64,000 bases of DNA. Origin: Laspinema palackyanum D2a (GTDB lineage Bacteria > Cyanobacteriota > Cyanobacteriia > Cyanobacteriales > Laspinemataceae). The stretch is from NCBI GenBank assembly GCA_025370845.1, contig JAMXFF010000013.1, positions 83,934-147,933 on the forward strand, in the 5' to 3' direction. Position numbers and translations under genes: made by a program. This document shows positions 27,795-36,716 of the stretch, one piece after another. Each line of letters starts with the position of its first letter. Position 1 is the first letter of the stretch. The notes beneath the pieces are model-generated. The model was not told the DNA's origin, did no database searches, and saw only the letters and a list, made by a program, of their open reading frames with translations.

Positions 27795-28649
27795 GAGTCT
27801 CAACAATAGTCGATAGGTAGGCGTTAGAATGAAAAAGGTTTGATCCCCAGTTCAACGGTGGGTTGTTTTCAAGGATTTACCCCCCTTTACGGCTCAATAA
27901 CAACTGAGACAATCGGCGGAGGTAGACCCTTGATTTGCCCGGTCTGGATTTTGTTTCTCCCCAGGGGATGTTTGGTGACACCCCATTGAGACTGACTCTC
28001 CTCATTGAATCATCGCGCCCCACCCCAGGGCCATTGTTATGGAGGCTCACCGCTGAATCGGACCCAAACGGGTTCTTTTAACTTGAGCGAAACAATCCGG
28101 CGTCATTTAACCGGCTTTAGGGAACCTCAACCCTGAGAAAACCACTGTAGAAGCTGCACCTCATTTGCCCTCAAAATGTGGATTAATCCATCGGAGTCAT
28201 AAGAATCTCTATTGTTTATGATAAGACGCCTTCGAGAGCTTTTAGTCCCCCGTTGCTGGACTCCAGTGGGGGAAAGCAAGGGGGAGGATGAGGGCGTCCC
28301 CTTCACTTGCCACGGATTGAATGTTTTATCGGTTGGAAGGGAGGCATGGAATGGGCAAGGGAAAGCATTTTGATACACCCGCTTTCCGATCGCGCTTTGA
28401 CTGTAGACTAACCTGATAGTTGGCCTCGGTTACAACCCTAAGCACAGGGTAGCGGTTACCACCCCCACCTGCTCACTGATTTTAAAGGTAATTTTGTGAC
28501 TGTGCTAGAACCCGGGTGAAATCTTGGCCAGAAGGGGGCTGATTTTGAGGCGTTCCTGGATCAAACGGGGCGATCGCCACCCTCCCTGGATCACAAAGGG
28601 GTGCGAAAACTCGCACCCCCCGCAGAATAGCTGACATCAGACTCCAGAT
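27795..28649. other. Intergenic region
   Basis: 855 bases between the giant kinase/cyclase and the linker gene. Apart from the hairpin at 28598-28619 and HIP1 sites I see no gene; the 83-codon frame at 28127-28378 has no family features. The promoter for the kinase/cyclase should lie just above 27794. Confidence 0.5.
28598..28619 (-). terminator. Hairpin after the linker gene
   Basis: GGGGTGCGA and TCGCACCCC are perfectly complementary (9 bp, loop of 4). On the minus strand it is followed by a short TTTG run, 30 bases after the stop of the linker gene, so it likely ends the phycobiliprotein-like/linker transcript. Confidence 0.65.
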
Positions 28650-29243
28650 TCAAGATTCCCGGACTCGTGAGGAGGGGGCCCAAGAGGGCCGACAAGTGCC
28701 TCCGGTGCAATCGAGATGGAGTTCATGCCAATACAGGGTGGGAATCGCCCATCCGCGATCGCCTGCGTGTTCCTGTCCCAACCAGCGGTTTTCTAAATAA
28801 TCATTCGGCGATTCATAGCGATGGGGACGCCAGTAAGGAACGGTCAAGGACCCATATCCCTTGCGATACTCGTCTGAGTCAATCAAGGCCGATACCATTG
28901 CCCCCACCCCATGTTCCACCAGCAACCAATCACATTCCCGGATTTCCGCTTCATCATGGGGCGATCGGCCTAAAAAATGCTTAAACGCATTCTCAATAAA
29001 CTTGACGTTGGAACTTTTCTCATAGAAACTTTCCAAATAAATTGAAGAGACCGCAATACTCTTCAAAAAATGCCGAATCCCAATTTTTCCCTTGATAAAT
29101 TCTTTCTCTAATCCCCCTAACTTTTTCCGTTCAAACTGATAAGGTTGCCGTTCCAAGACTTGAGAATAAATTTGTCGCAGCACCCCTTCTCTTTCTTCGA
29201 CCGAGGCTCTCTGCTTCATCGTCACTGGCTCTTGTAAGCTCAT
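28650..29243 (-). CDS. Phycobilisome linker-domain protein
   Basis: 197 residues. Residues 15-150 form one phycobilisome linker domain (PF00427 type): LRQIYSQVLERQPYQFERKK, IGIRHFLKSIAVS, YLESFYEKSSNVKFIENAFKHFLGRSP and SDEYRKGYG, followed by TVPYWR. The C-terminal 45 residues have no linker match and end with a Cys pair (DCTGGTC). Rod and rod-core linkers are longer (about 230-290), so this is a compact single-domain form. A GAGGAA ribosome site supports ATG 29243. It lies 126 bases after an allophycocyanin-like gene, probably in one transcript, and may attach that protein to a phycobilisome or another complex (inference). Confidence 0.8.
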   Translation of the reverse strand: MSLQEPVTMKQRASVEEREGVLRQIYSQVLERQPYQFERKKLGGLEKEFIKGKIGIRHFLKSIAVSSIYLESFYEKSSNVKFIENAFKHFLGRSPHDEAEIRECDWLLVEHGVGAMVSALIDSDEYRKGYGSLTVPYWRPHRYESPNDYLENRWLGQEHAGDRGWAIPTLYWHELHLDCTGGTCRPSWAPSSRVRES

Positions 29244-29369
29244 GGTCTGTTCCTCTATTTGGATAAACCGAGTGGGAGATTAATCCCGAGATATTGAGGA
29301 CGGAGGCGGTTTCTGGCGCACAGAAACTCGGTCTCTTGTCCCTTGAATTTAGATATCCCTGGGGAAATG

Positions 29370-29882
29370 CTAGGCGCCGATCGCCGCTTTCTGAACATTG
29401 GCCATCAGTTTTGGGGGAATATCTAATGCCTCAATCATCCGATTAATATACGGATCAAGGTACTGATTCGCACTACTGGGTAAATGAGCATGAGTCGTTT
29501 CTTTCAGGCAACGATAGGCTACCCCACAGGAATTTTGTCTCTGATAGGCCGTCAAAATATTACATTGCCACAACACCAAGGAATCATTAAAGAAGCGCGG
29601 GTCATCTTTAAGAATGGCTAAAGCACTGTACCGCATCACCTGAGTCATATCGTAATAGCAGCGCTGTCCGTGCTTTTGCATAATGTCTGGATGCAGGGAC
29701 ATAAACTTTTTTAAGGCATGACGGACCAGCAGGTCTCCCTTCTCCCGCAACATTTCGTAGGTTTTCACCCGTTCTCCAAAGGTTTGCAGATACCGTTTCA
29801 TCCCTTGCAAATCCCCGGAACTCAGATACTGCGCCTCGTTGTCGTTAATCAGTTCTTGTAATTTTGAATTAATAGCTTGCAT
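29370..29882 (-). CDS. Divergent allophycocyanin beta-like phycobiliprotein
   Basis: 170 residues, the size of phycobiliprotein subunits. N-terminal helices (QYLSSGDLQGMKRYLQTF) resemble the ApcB X/Y helices. C75 in RCYYDMTQVMRY aligns with the bilin-binding Cys of the CxRD motif, with D78 keeping the Asp that contacts the bilin, but the arginine between is replaced by Tyr. The downstream QNSCGVAYRCLKE corresponds to the GVPxGATVQAIQAMKE region of ApcB. Two extra Cys (119, 125) are unusual. It is a far-diverged member, not a main allophycocyanin. Ribosome site AGGGGG. The linker gene follows. Bilin binding is plausible but unproven; a regulatory or assembly role is possible. Confidence 0.75.
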   Translation of the reverse strand: MQAINSKLQELINDNEAQYLSSGDLQGMKRYLQTFGERVKTYEMLREKGDLLVRHALKKFMSLHPDIMQKHGQRCYYDMTQVMRYSALAILKDDPRFFNDSLVLWQCNILTAYQRQNSCGVAYRCLKETTHAHLPSSANQYLDPYINRMIEALDIPPKLMANVQKAAIGA

Positions 29883-30046
29883 GGCATCCCCCTCTTCCTG
29901 AACCCAGGCCCAATTTTTATGGCTTTTCTATGTCTAGTGTTATCGATCGCAGCCCTTTCCGGCAAGGGATTGATGTAATTTTTAATATTTCCGTAAATCT
30001 GCTGAGTGGGGGTAACTCAAAAAGGGTGATAGGTGCCAGCAGCCTC

Positions 30047-30721
30047 TTAGACGAAATGATAAGGCGGGAGGGCATCCCCCAACTGTAACTCCCAAGCGGA
30101 ACAGGTTTGCTGCCACTCTTGGAATCGTTCATAGAGTAACGCTTCTTCCTGCTTATGAACTAACAGAAAAATCCGATGGCTTTGATCCTCCAGGTCCGAG
30201 GCGATCGCCTGGGGATACCATTGCGTCACTTGGCCCCGAATCCAGTCCCACTGGGCCGATTGCTCATTCTGAAAGGCTTGGGTAGCCTGATAGCGCTGTT
30301 TTTTCGCCAGTAAATAAGCTTTGCCACGCACCTCAGTGGAAATCTCAAACTCCGGTTCAGGACAGGGAAGGCATTTTAAAATGTACTCCCCGTAACCGAC
30401 AAAGCGATCGAGTTTCTCTAAATATTCCGCTTCCCGAGTAACTAAATGCTCTTGTAGCGCCTGGAGAGACCGAAATAGGGTCCCAAATCTCAGGGGTAAC
30501 AGGCACTGTTGCTGAAACAATTCTCCCAGGGTGCGATCGTGGGCGACGATCGCCTGAACCAACAGCGCATCATCCCCTTGCAAGCGGTTAATATCCACAT
30601 CGAGTTCCACCACGGCACAGATCTGCTTCCCGGGAACCAGTTGCACCAATTGACCAATTCCCAGGGGGAGTTCTAACTCAACCGGGGGCGTTTTTAAAAA
30701 AGCGTAAGTGTAAACTTCCAT
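30047..30721 (-). CDS. Gas vesicle protein GvpF/GvpL family
   Basis: 224 residues. Typical GvpF/L features: N-terminal YTYAFLKTPP, an LPLGIGQLVQLV segment, ICAVVELDV, the HDRTLGELF motif and LPLRFGTLF, then a helical C-terminal part. GvpF/L proteins are minor, essential gas-vesicle components thought to help nucleate the GvpA shell. No gvpA, gvpC, gvpN or other gas-vesicle gene is present in the window. Instead the gene follows, after 3 bases, an unknown gene in a Ser/Thr kinase operon. It may be a remote part of a gas-vesicle set located elsewhere, or a repurposed paralogue. Confidence 0.88.
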   Translation of the reverse strand: MEVYTYAFLKTPPVELELPLGIGQLVQLVPGKQICAVVELDVDINRLQGDDALLVQAIVAHDRTLGELFQQQCLLPLRFGTLFRSLQALQEHLVTREAEYLEKLDRFVGYGEYILKCLPCPEPEFEISTEVRGKAYLLAKKQRYQATQAFQNEQSAQWDWIRGQVTQWYPQAIASDLEDQSHRIFLLVHKQEEALLYERFQEWQQTCSAWELQLGDALPPYHFV

Positions 30722-30724
30722 CGG

Positions 30725-32314
30725 TTAACTGGGAATAAATTCGATCGCCAAGCCTAGCTGCGCCCACCCAGATAGCCAGTGTTGTTGGGATGAGCAAATT
30801 TCTACTGCTAAAGTATCCTCCGGGTCTAACAAGGCTGTCACCAGGGTTTCTACGGGATCAAGGCTGGTGTTGCCTTTAGGGGAAGGCAACGAGACCCCTG
30901 AAAACCCGGCCCAGAATCGGGCGGATAACTGTTCCAGGGCGATCGCTTCAGAATACCACCCACTCCGGTCCGATTGAATCACCGTCCCTGGGGCCAAAGG
31001 CGCGATCGCAGTGGCAGGCTGTCCCGTGGCAATATCGATTGAACAGGAGAACCTCGGGGTTTCTACGGTCAAAATTCCCACCAGTCGTCCCATTCCCGTT
31101 TCCCAGTCTCGTTCCGGTTGGAGGATGCGGGTCTGGACTCCTGCCATCCATTGCATGGCCTCTAATCCTGACCCTAGCATCTTCCACAACAGTTGAGAGG
31201 CTAATTCATCGATGGAAATCTCTGGGGTTGGGGGTGGGATAACGGGATGAGATGGTTCGGTATCCAGGAGGCGACTGGCGATCGCCACGAATAAGGGAAT
31301 CAATTCTGACCCCTCCCCTCCGTTGTTACTTCTAGGGATGCCATGATTCTTTTCTTGCCAATCCCACAGGAGGGGAAGCACAGCAGCAGCAATCTCTCCA
31401 TCAGAAGTCCCCGGAGTTTTGGAGGAATCTGGATAGTCTACCAGGGGTTGACAGGGGCGAATTTTCGCCGAGGTGGGGTGATCCGGGTCAGAAAAGGGTT
31501 CCGAGAAGAACTCCAGTTCCGGATCCCTGACAAATTCAAACTCTAAGGTGAGTTGCATCTCGCCCACCTGCCAGGGACTCCCGGGTTGGAGGAATTCTAC
31601 TGGGGTGGGTTGGAGGAAGCGGGCGAGTTCTGGGGTAGCGAGGTGCAGTTGTTGGCGGAGTTGGGACAGGAAGTCCCCCAGTTTCAGAGACTCACGCAAG
31701 GAGGCAACAGCATCGGACTGAATCCGGGTGGTTTCGGGGTCGAGGGGGACTAATTCGCCCGGGTAGGGACAAGGGCGATCGCTGGCAAGGTCAAAAAACC
31801 AGTGGCAATCCCCACTCTGTCCCCGTAATCCGAGCACCAGTCGCACCATTCCCCCGTCCCATCCCTGTTCGGGTTGGAAGATATGGGCAGGAATCCCGCT
31901 AATCAGTCGCATCACCGCTTCGGAACTGCTGACGGCATACCAGAGAAGTTCAGGAATCCAGTCTTCTAGGGGGATAAACCGGGATTTTGGGGCGGCAATT
32001 GGGTCTAGGTTGGGTTCTGGGGAGAGAACTGCCGCTTGTTTGAAGGAATCGAGGACGTGACAAGCTTCCGGGAGGAGGTAGGGGGTGAGGATTTCCGGAG
32101 TTGGGGGATAGTCGAAGAGGCGGACGACTTCGGGTCGCCGCATCTCGGACACTTTCGCAATCAGTTTCTCCCAGGCGGCGATCGCCTCGGGGTCTAAGCA
32201 AAATTCCCCGACTTCAGGGCCGGTTGTTGGCGGAATCAGCTTGAGAATGGTTTGCCGAACCTTTAAGGAGTCAAAGGGTAGATGTTCCGGCTTTAATGGT
32301 TGGGGTTCACTCAT
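30725..32314 (-). CDS. Unknown protein with internal duplication, in kinase/GvpF-L operon
   Basis: 529 residues from ATG 32314, chosen for a GGAAGGA ribosome site; an ATG at 32329 would add five residues. The start overlaps the end of the kinase gene by 8 bases, and the stop lies 3 bases before the GvpF/L gene, indicating translational coupling. No family is recognised. Two halves repeat: about residues 117-260 and 368-527 share LLW..(10)..EAM..(8)..I(F/L)QPE..W..GM.RLV, IQSD and a closing W...G.xQLxLxxEF. The halves are joined by a Pro/Asp-rich stretch. It has no signal peptide or membrane helix. Confidence 0.8.
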   Translation of the reverse strand: MSEPQPLKPEHLPFDSLKVRQTILKLIPPTTGPEVGEFCLDPEAIAAWEKLIAKVSEMRRPEVVRLFDYPPTPEILTPYLLPEACHVLDSFKQAAVLSPEPNLDPIAAPKSRFIPLEDWIPELLWYAVSSSEAVMRLISGIPAHIFQPEQGWDGGMVRLVLGLRGQSGDCHWFFDLASDRPCPYPGELVPLDPETTRIQSDAVASLRESLKLGDFLSQLRQQLHLATPELARFLQPTPVEFLQPGSPWQVGEMQLTLEFEFVRDPELEFFSEPFSDPDHPTSAKIRPCQPLVDYPDSSKTPGTSDGEIAAAVLPLLWDWQEKNHGIPRSNNGGEGSELIPLFVAIASRLLDTEPSHPVIPPPTPEISIDELASQLLWKMLGSGLEAMQWMAGVQTRILQPERDWETGMGRLVGILTVETPRFSCSIDIATGQPATAIAPLAPGTVIQSDRSGWYSEAIALEQLSARFWAGFSGVSLPSPKGNTSLDPVETLVTALLDPEDTLAVEICSSQQHWLSGWAQLGLAIEFIPS

Positions 32315-34256
32315 AAAGTTTCCTTCCATCGATCTGGAAGAAGTGGATCGCGCCGCCCACTTCGGTCCGGGTGGCGATCGCTAAATTTAGGGGACTCGGT
32401 GGCATTTGGGTTCCGGAATTGAAGGGGGCAGCCAGGGCGATGGGGGACCCGGGTCCTTGAATCGCAGCCACGGGCTCTAAGTCATGATTAAACCAGACAA
32501 TTTGACCGTTCTCATCGGCAGTCACCCCACCCCCAGGGACGGCGGATAAACAAACGGGCAGGGTTGCTAAGGGTAGCCGACGCACCCGCAGGGGCCAGAG
32601 TTGAATCTGCCACAGGGCGGGTCTGGGGTGACGGGTGATTCCCGCGAGGGTATAGGGTTGTTCGGTTAAAATCACCGGGTCTAAAATGCCCTGGAAGGAT
32701 TCAGACCCGACGCGGGTTCCCCGACGGGTATAAACCTCGAACAGGGTCCGGCCCTGGTTTGGGGTGGAGTCATACCGGATCGCCAGGAGATGTTTGGAGT
32801 CGAGAAACAGGATCCTAGGCAGCTCATCGTCAGGAATTGGGCAGTGATGGTCTGGAGACTTAAATCCGGTGGGGGAGAGGGTGGCGAGGGAATAAAACTT
32901 GAGGGTCCCTGGCAGGGCAATGGCTAACCAGCGATAGTCTGGGTCGATCGCCATGCGAAATTCCCGATCGCTGGTGAGTTGGTGTTGGGGTTGACCCTTG
33001 GCGATCGCCAGCCAATACAGCCTCCGTCCGGTGCTCACCCAGCAGCCCCCCGTCACCGGCAGCACTTCAGTCACGCGATCGGGAAAATCCACCACCTTGG
33101 GGGGGAGGGCCAGTTGATGCCAGAGTCTTACCTGATTCCCGTGGGCAATGTAGAGATAGCCATCCTGGGAGACTAATGCCGTGGTGGGGACGGACAGGGG
33201 AATGCGGGACTGCTGCCTGCTGGGGCATTCCGGCATTGTCGGCATCGGGGACTCGTTCAAGGGTAAGGGGCGATCGCTCAAAAGTCTCACCCCGGGCTCA
33301 TTCATCGCCGCTTTAATCTGTTGTGCCATTTGCGCGGCGCTGGGGTACCGACGCGCCGGGAGTTTCTCTAAGGCTTTTTCCAGGATTAACCGCAAGGGCA
33401 AAGGCACCTGTTCCGGCACCTGCAAGCGCTGATTCAAATGCGCCCACATCAGGTCCCCAGGTTTTCCCGTAAAGGGTCGATATCCCAGCAGCAGTTCAAA
33501 CAGCAAAATCCCCATTGAGTAAATATCCGCACCCCGAGAGTACAAGCCATAAAAGCCTTCGGGGGCCGCATAAGCCGTCGCCCCCACTGCTTCCATTTCA
33601 TCACTCTCCCCCCTCCGACTCCCTTGCAGTTCGCCGAAGCGCCGCGCAATCCCAAAATCCGAGAGGCGCGCAAACCAGGCCCCTTTTTTCACGTTCAACA
33701 GGATATTTTCGGGTTTGATGTCACAGTGAATGATTCCCGCATCATGAGCGCATTCTAATCCCGCCAGAATCCCGAGGATTAATTCCATCCCTTCCCCTAA
33801 ACTCAGGGCAGCCTTCGCTTCCAGCAGTTCGCGCAGGGTTGCCCCTTCACAGTAGTCCATCACCACATATCGGGCGGCAGGGGTTTGTTCTAAGGCGCGA
33901 CAGGTGACAATATGCGGATGTTGCAAGGTGAGTAAGGACAACAGTTCCCGCAAAAATTTATGAGTGGGTAGACGCAGGTGAGTCAGTTCTTTGAGGGCCA
34001 CCAATTGGCCGGTTTTGCGCTCGATCGCACAAAAGACTTTGCCAAATTGTCCCTGCCCGACTAATGCTAAAACTCGATATTTGGGCAGTTGCTTTTGGAG
34101 TTGCCGCAATTCCTTGGGTGTTGCGGGTCCCGAGGGACGACTTCCCTTCAGATAGCCGCGATTCGGCCCCTCATCGGATTGGTTAGTCCGGTCCATCCTC
34201 TCTCCGTTGTTGATCATGTCTTGATCATGCGATCGCTCTGTCCGCTGATGAGTCAT
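32307..34256 (-). CDS. Ser/Thr protein kinase with C-terminal propeller-like region
   Basis: 649 residues. After a polar 55-residue N-terminus (several possible ATG starts) comes a complete Hanks-type kinase (about 58-320): glycine loop VGQGQFGKV, Lys in VALKEL, catalytic HCDIKPEN, DFGIARRF, and APEGFYGLYSRGADIYSMG. The C-terminal 290 residues show repeated short beta-strand patterns (YLYIAHGNQVRLWHQ, LYWLAIAKG, LKFYSLATL) like a degenerate beta propeller with no membrane helix before it. It is the first gene of a coupled three-gene operon with an unknown duplicated protein and GvpF/L, which may be its substrates (inference). Confidence 0.9.
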   Translation of the reverse strand: MTHQRTERSHDQDMINNGERMDRTNQSDEGPNRGYLKGSRPSGPATPKELRQLQKQLPKYRVLALVGQGQFGKVFCAIERKTGQLVALKELTHLRLPTHKFLRELLSLLTLQHPHIVTCRALEQTPAARYVVMDYCEGATLRELLEAKAALSLGEGMELILGILAGLECAHDAGIIHCDIKPENILLNVKKGAWFARLSDFGIARRFGELQGSRRGESDEMEAVGATAYAAPEGFYGLYSRGADIYSMGILLFELLLGYRPFTGKPGDLMWAHLNQRLQVPEQVPLPLRLILEKALEKLPARRYPSAAQMAQQIKAAMNEPGVRLLSDRPLPLNESPMPTMPECPSRQQSRIPLSVPTTALVSQDGYLYIAHGNQVRLWHQLALPPKVVDFPDRVTEVLPVTGGCWVSTGRRLYWLAIAKGQPQHQLTSDREFRMAIDPDYRWLAIALPGTLKFYSLATLSPTGFKSPDHHCPIPDDELPRILFLDSKHLLAIRYDSTPNQGRTLFEVYTRRGTRVGSESFQGILDPVILTEQPYTLAGITRHPRPALWQIQLWPLRVRRLPLATLPVCLSAVPGGGVTADENGQIVWFNHDLEPVAAIQGPGSPIALAAPFNSGTQMPPSPLNLAIATRTEVGGAIHFFQIDGRKLYE

Positions 34257-34555
34257 ACAGACTCTAGGGGTTGATTGCCCCTTCCTATCCTAAATCCCTT
34301 TGCCCGCAAATGACCGTTTCCCACCGGGCCTGGGATATCCTGACTTGCACTGCCAATGTCACAATAATGAAGATTGAGCCAGCCTTCAGGGTGCATCAAC
34401 GTTTAAATCTGTCTGGGTCACCATAATTATCTTTAATTGTCAAGGGTTAATATCAAAAAAAGGCCGGTCCCCTTGCCCGTTATCCCCGTAGTCAAAAGCG
34501 GATCTACCGTAACTCAGAATCAACTCCACAACCCACCACCAATCACCCAATTAAG

Positions 34556-35038
34556 ATGGTCAAAATTGTTCGCTTAGAACCAATCGCCCAAGATACTGAA
34601 GTTCAGACAAATGCTAACATTCTCTCGGCCCTACTCGCTGAAGATCTCCACGTCCTCAAAGAATGTGGAGGGCGAGGATTATGTGCCACCTGTCATGTGT
34701 TTATTAAACAAGGCATGGAGAGTGTCTCGCCAATGGGACGCCGAGAACAACGCACCCTAGAGGTGATCACCACCGCTAAAACTAATTCTCGCCTCGCCTG
34801 TCAGTCCCGCATCCTCGGCGAGGGGGTAGTTGTCGAAGTCCCGACGGGGATGTATCTCGATGCGATTGAAGATATCGAGGCCCTGATCGGACGGCGCACG
34901 GAACAAGATCTATTACATCCGATCACGGGTCAAGTTGTGGTGGAATCTGGTAAATTAATTACGCGATCGGTCATCGTTGAACTCAAAGATGTTCGTCTGC
35001 AAGTCGGACAATATTTAGCCCGCACTCGCGAAGCTTAA
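34556..35038 (+). CDS. [2Fe-2S] ferredoxin with C-terminal extension
   Basis: 160 residues. The four cluster ligands are C37, C43, C46 (KECGGRGLCATC) and C82 (RLACQSRI), giving the adrenodoxin-type spacing C-x5-C-x2-C rather than the plant photosynthetic type C-x4-C. A region of about 60 residues after the ferredoxin fold (DAIEDIEALIGRRTEQDLLHPITG) is extra. The protein is soluble. It is divergently placed from the kinase operon with a 299-base gap that should hold both promoters, and has its own terminator at 35108-35143. The electron partner is unknown. Confidence 0.88.
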   Translation: MVKIVRLEPIAQDTEVQTNANILSALLAEDLHVLKECGGRGLCATCHVFIKQGMESVSPMGRREQRTLEVITTAKTNSRLACQSRILGEGVVVEVPTGMYLDAIEDIEALIGRRTEQDLLHPITGQVVVESGKLITRSVIVELKDVRLQVGQYLARTREA

Positions 35039-35107
35039 AACACTCGGGTTTCTGAGTGCAATCCTCTCCTGGGTTTGGAAATAGACCTCATTACATCATT
35101 CCAAATT

Positions 35108-35143
35108 AATCCCCCCAAACTCTCAGAGAAAGGGGGGATTTTA
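35108..35143 (+). terminator. Rho-independent terminator of the ferredoxin gene
   Basis: AATCCCCCC and GGGGGGATT pair over 9 bp with a 15-base loop, followed by TTTTA, 70 bases after the stop. A second imperfect hairpin (TCCTGCCAGA/TCTGACAGGA) follows at about 35154-35177. Confidence 0.8.
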
Positions 35144-35421
35144 ATGCAACAATCCTGCCAGAATTGTTCTGACAGGACTGCCTGTTATATTGACTTGTTA
35201 AAAAGACCTTTGAGGTCTGTGTTATTTCGGTTTTCTATGTTTTTACTTTATCTGAATCTAAGGAGACTGGACATCTATCTTTAGGGAGAAGTTGCCTTAG
35301 TCTGGGGTTAGAGGCCGCAGAACTGTAGGAAGTTGGAGTAACGACTTCCAAGGAGAAACAAAAACTGGCGATCGCCCCCCTGCAATTGCCCCCCATTGTC
35401 AATCCCTCACCCCAACCCGGT
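35144..35421. other. Intergenic region between convergent genes
   Basis: Between the ferredoxin terminator and the convergent pentapeptide-repeat gene. Besides the hairpin near 35154-35177 I see no feature; the frame at 35235-35600 runs antisense to and overlaps the pentapeptide gene and is a shadow. Confidence 0.5.
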
Positions 35422-35952
35422 TTAATCGCAATAAAGGGTATCGCGGGTGTTGCGTCCCGTGACGGGATTGGTCCCGGTAGCCAGTTCACAGAGGATTTCC
35501 GTAGCATCATCCCGTAGGAACACATCGGTAAAATCTGCGCCTTCGATGTTAGCCCCATTAAATTTAGCACTAAAGGCAAAAGAGCCTTCAAGAATGGCAT
35601 TTTTGAGGTTGGCTTTGATAAACCTTGCCGTATCTAAGGTGGTGTTGCTGAGGTTTGCGCCTTCTAAATTGGCCTCTTCTAGGTGCGCCGCGAATAGGCT
35701 GGCCCCTTGCAAGTTGGCATGACTCAGGTTACTTTTGCGGAGGTTCGCGTGGTTAAAGCTGGCTTGGGTGAGGTCGCGACCGGAAAAATCCGCGCCGAGG
35801 AGGTTTTCTTTGTTATAGTTTTGGGCGAGAGCTTCGGGAGGATAAGCTGTGGTGAGGGTGGCGACTGTTCCGACTGCTGAGATCCAAACCAGTACCGAAA
35901 CAACCAGACTCATGGCCCGAGTCCAATCCCAGTTACAAAACCAATTTTTCAT
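35422..35952 (-). CDS. Exported pentapeptide-repeat protein
   Basis: 176 residues from ATG 35952 (a TTG seven codons earlier is less likely). Signal peptide: MKNWFCNWDWTRAMSLVVSV with hydrophobic core to about residue 36 and an ALAQ-like cleavage site near residue 44. Then about 16 pentapeptide repeats of A(D/N)Lxx type (LLGADFSGRDLTQASF, ANLEGANLSNTTL), which form a right-handed quadrilateral beta helix. A C-terminal segment with two Cys (ILCELA, LYCD) may form a disulfide. Cyanobacterial relatives sit in the thylakoid lumen or periplasm; the function is unknown. Confidence 0.88.
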   Translation of the reverse strand: MKNWFCNWDWTRAMSLVVSVLVWISAVGTVATLTTAYPPEALAQNYNKENLLGADFSGRDLTQASFNHANLRKSNLSHANLQGASLFAAHLEEANLEGANLSNTTLDTARFIKANLKNAILEGSFAFSAKFNGANIEGADFTDVFLRDDATEILCELATGTNPVTGRNTRDTLYCD

Positions 35953-36072
35953 ACGTTCGTTTCGTCGATCCAAAAGTGACTCCTGCGCGATGGGAGGGAT
36001 AATTTTTTAAGACAAAGAAAATTCAAGTATCCGTTGTTATTTTATCAGCAAGTGTAACCCTGGAGTTGTCTG

Positions 36073-36654
36073 ATGTCTGCTTCTTCTCCCCTTTGGTCGA
36101 GTATCCAGGCTGACCCTAGCCCCAACCCTGGTTTGTGGGGTGAAGCATTGGTGGCTCAATGGTTAGTGGATACGGGGTGGGAGATTTGGGCGCAGCGTTG
36201 GCGCTGTCGCTGGGGGGAAATTGATGTGATTGCTTGGCAGTCTGGTTATACAACACAAAGTAAATCATTTGTCAAGGGAGATGTTTCCCCTCATTTGGTC
36301 AGGAGTGAGGGGGGTCTGTTGGCCTTTGTGGAGGTCAAAACCCGATCGCCAAAAAGTTGGGATGCCGGGGGTCTCTTGGCAATTTCGTCCGGGAAGCAGG
36401 CCAAATTGATCCAAACCGCCCAGTTATTTTTAGCGGAACATCCGGAGTTAGCGGAGTTTCCCTGCCGGTTTGATGTGGCGTTGGTGCAGTATCAGCGCCA
36501 AAGGCGATCGCCCCAGTCGGGGGTTAACCTCCCAGGCGATCGGCCAGGTCAACCTTCAGCGCCACAGAATCCCATCTGCCTCGGTCAACCCCAACCCATT
36601 GGAGATTATTGCTTTACCTTGCATGATTATATTTGTGGAGCGTTCGATACCTAA
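36073..36654 (+). CDS. YraN/UPF0102 family putative nuclease
   Basis: 193 residues. The YraN core is clear: [34 protein letters not shown] and [11 protein letters not shown], the last two holding the Asp and ExK of a PD-(D/E)xK nuclease fold, then [14 protein letters not shown]. Family members are about 115-130 residues; here there is an insertion between the catalytic strands ([18 protein letters not shown]) and another near the C-terminus ([20 protein letters not shown]) that overlaps a HIP1 site in the DNA. It may take part in DNA repair or recombination; the substrate is not known. Confidence 0.88.
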   Translation: MSASSPLWSSIQADPSPNPGLWGEALVAQWLVDTGWEIWAQRWRCRWGEIDVIAWQSGYTTQSKSFVKGDVSPHLVRSEGGLLAFVEVKTRSPKSWDAGGLLAISSGKQAKLIQTAQLFLAEHPELAEFPCRFDVALVQYQRQRRSPQSGVNLPGDRPGQPSAPQNPICLGQPQPIGDYCFTLHDYICGAFDT

Positions 36655-36716
36655 AATCGCCACACTTTAATGTTTCCCGGTGACGAGAGTTCCCTTGTGG
36701 GAATGGACCCGGATTA

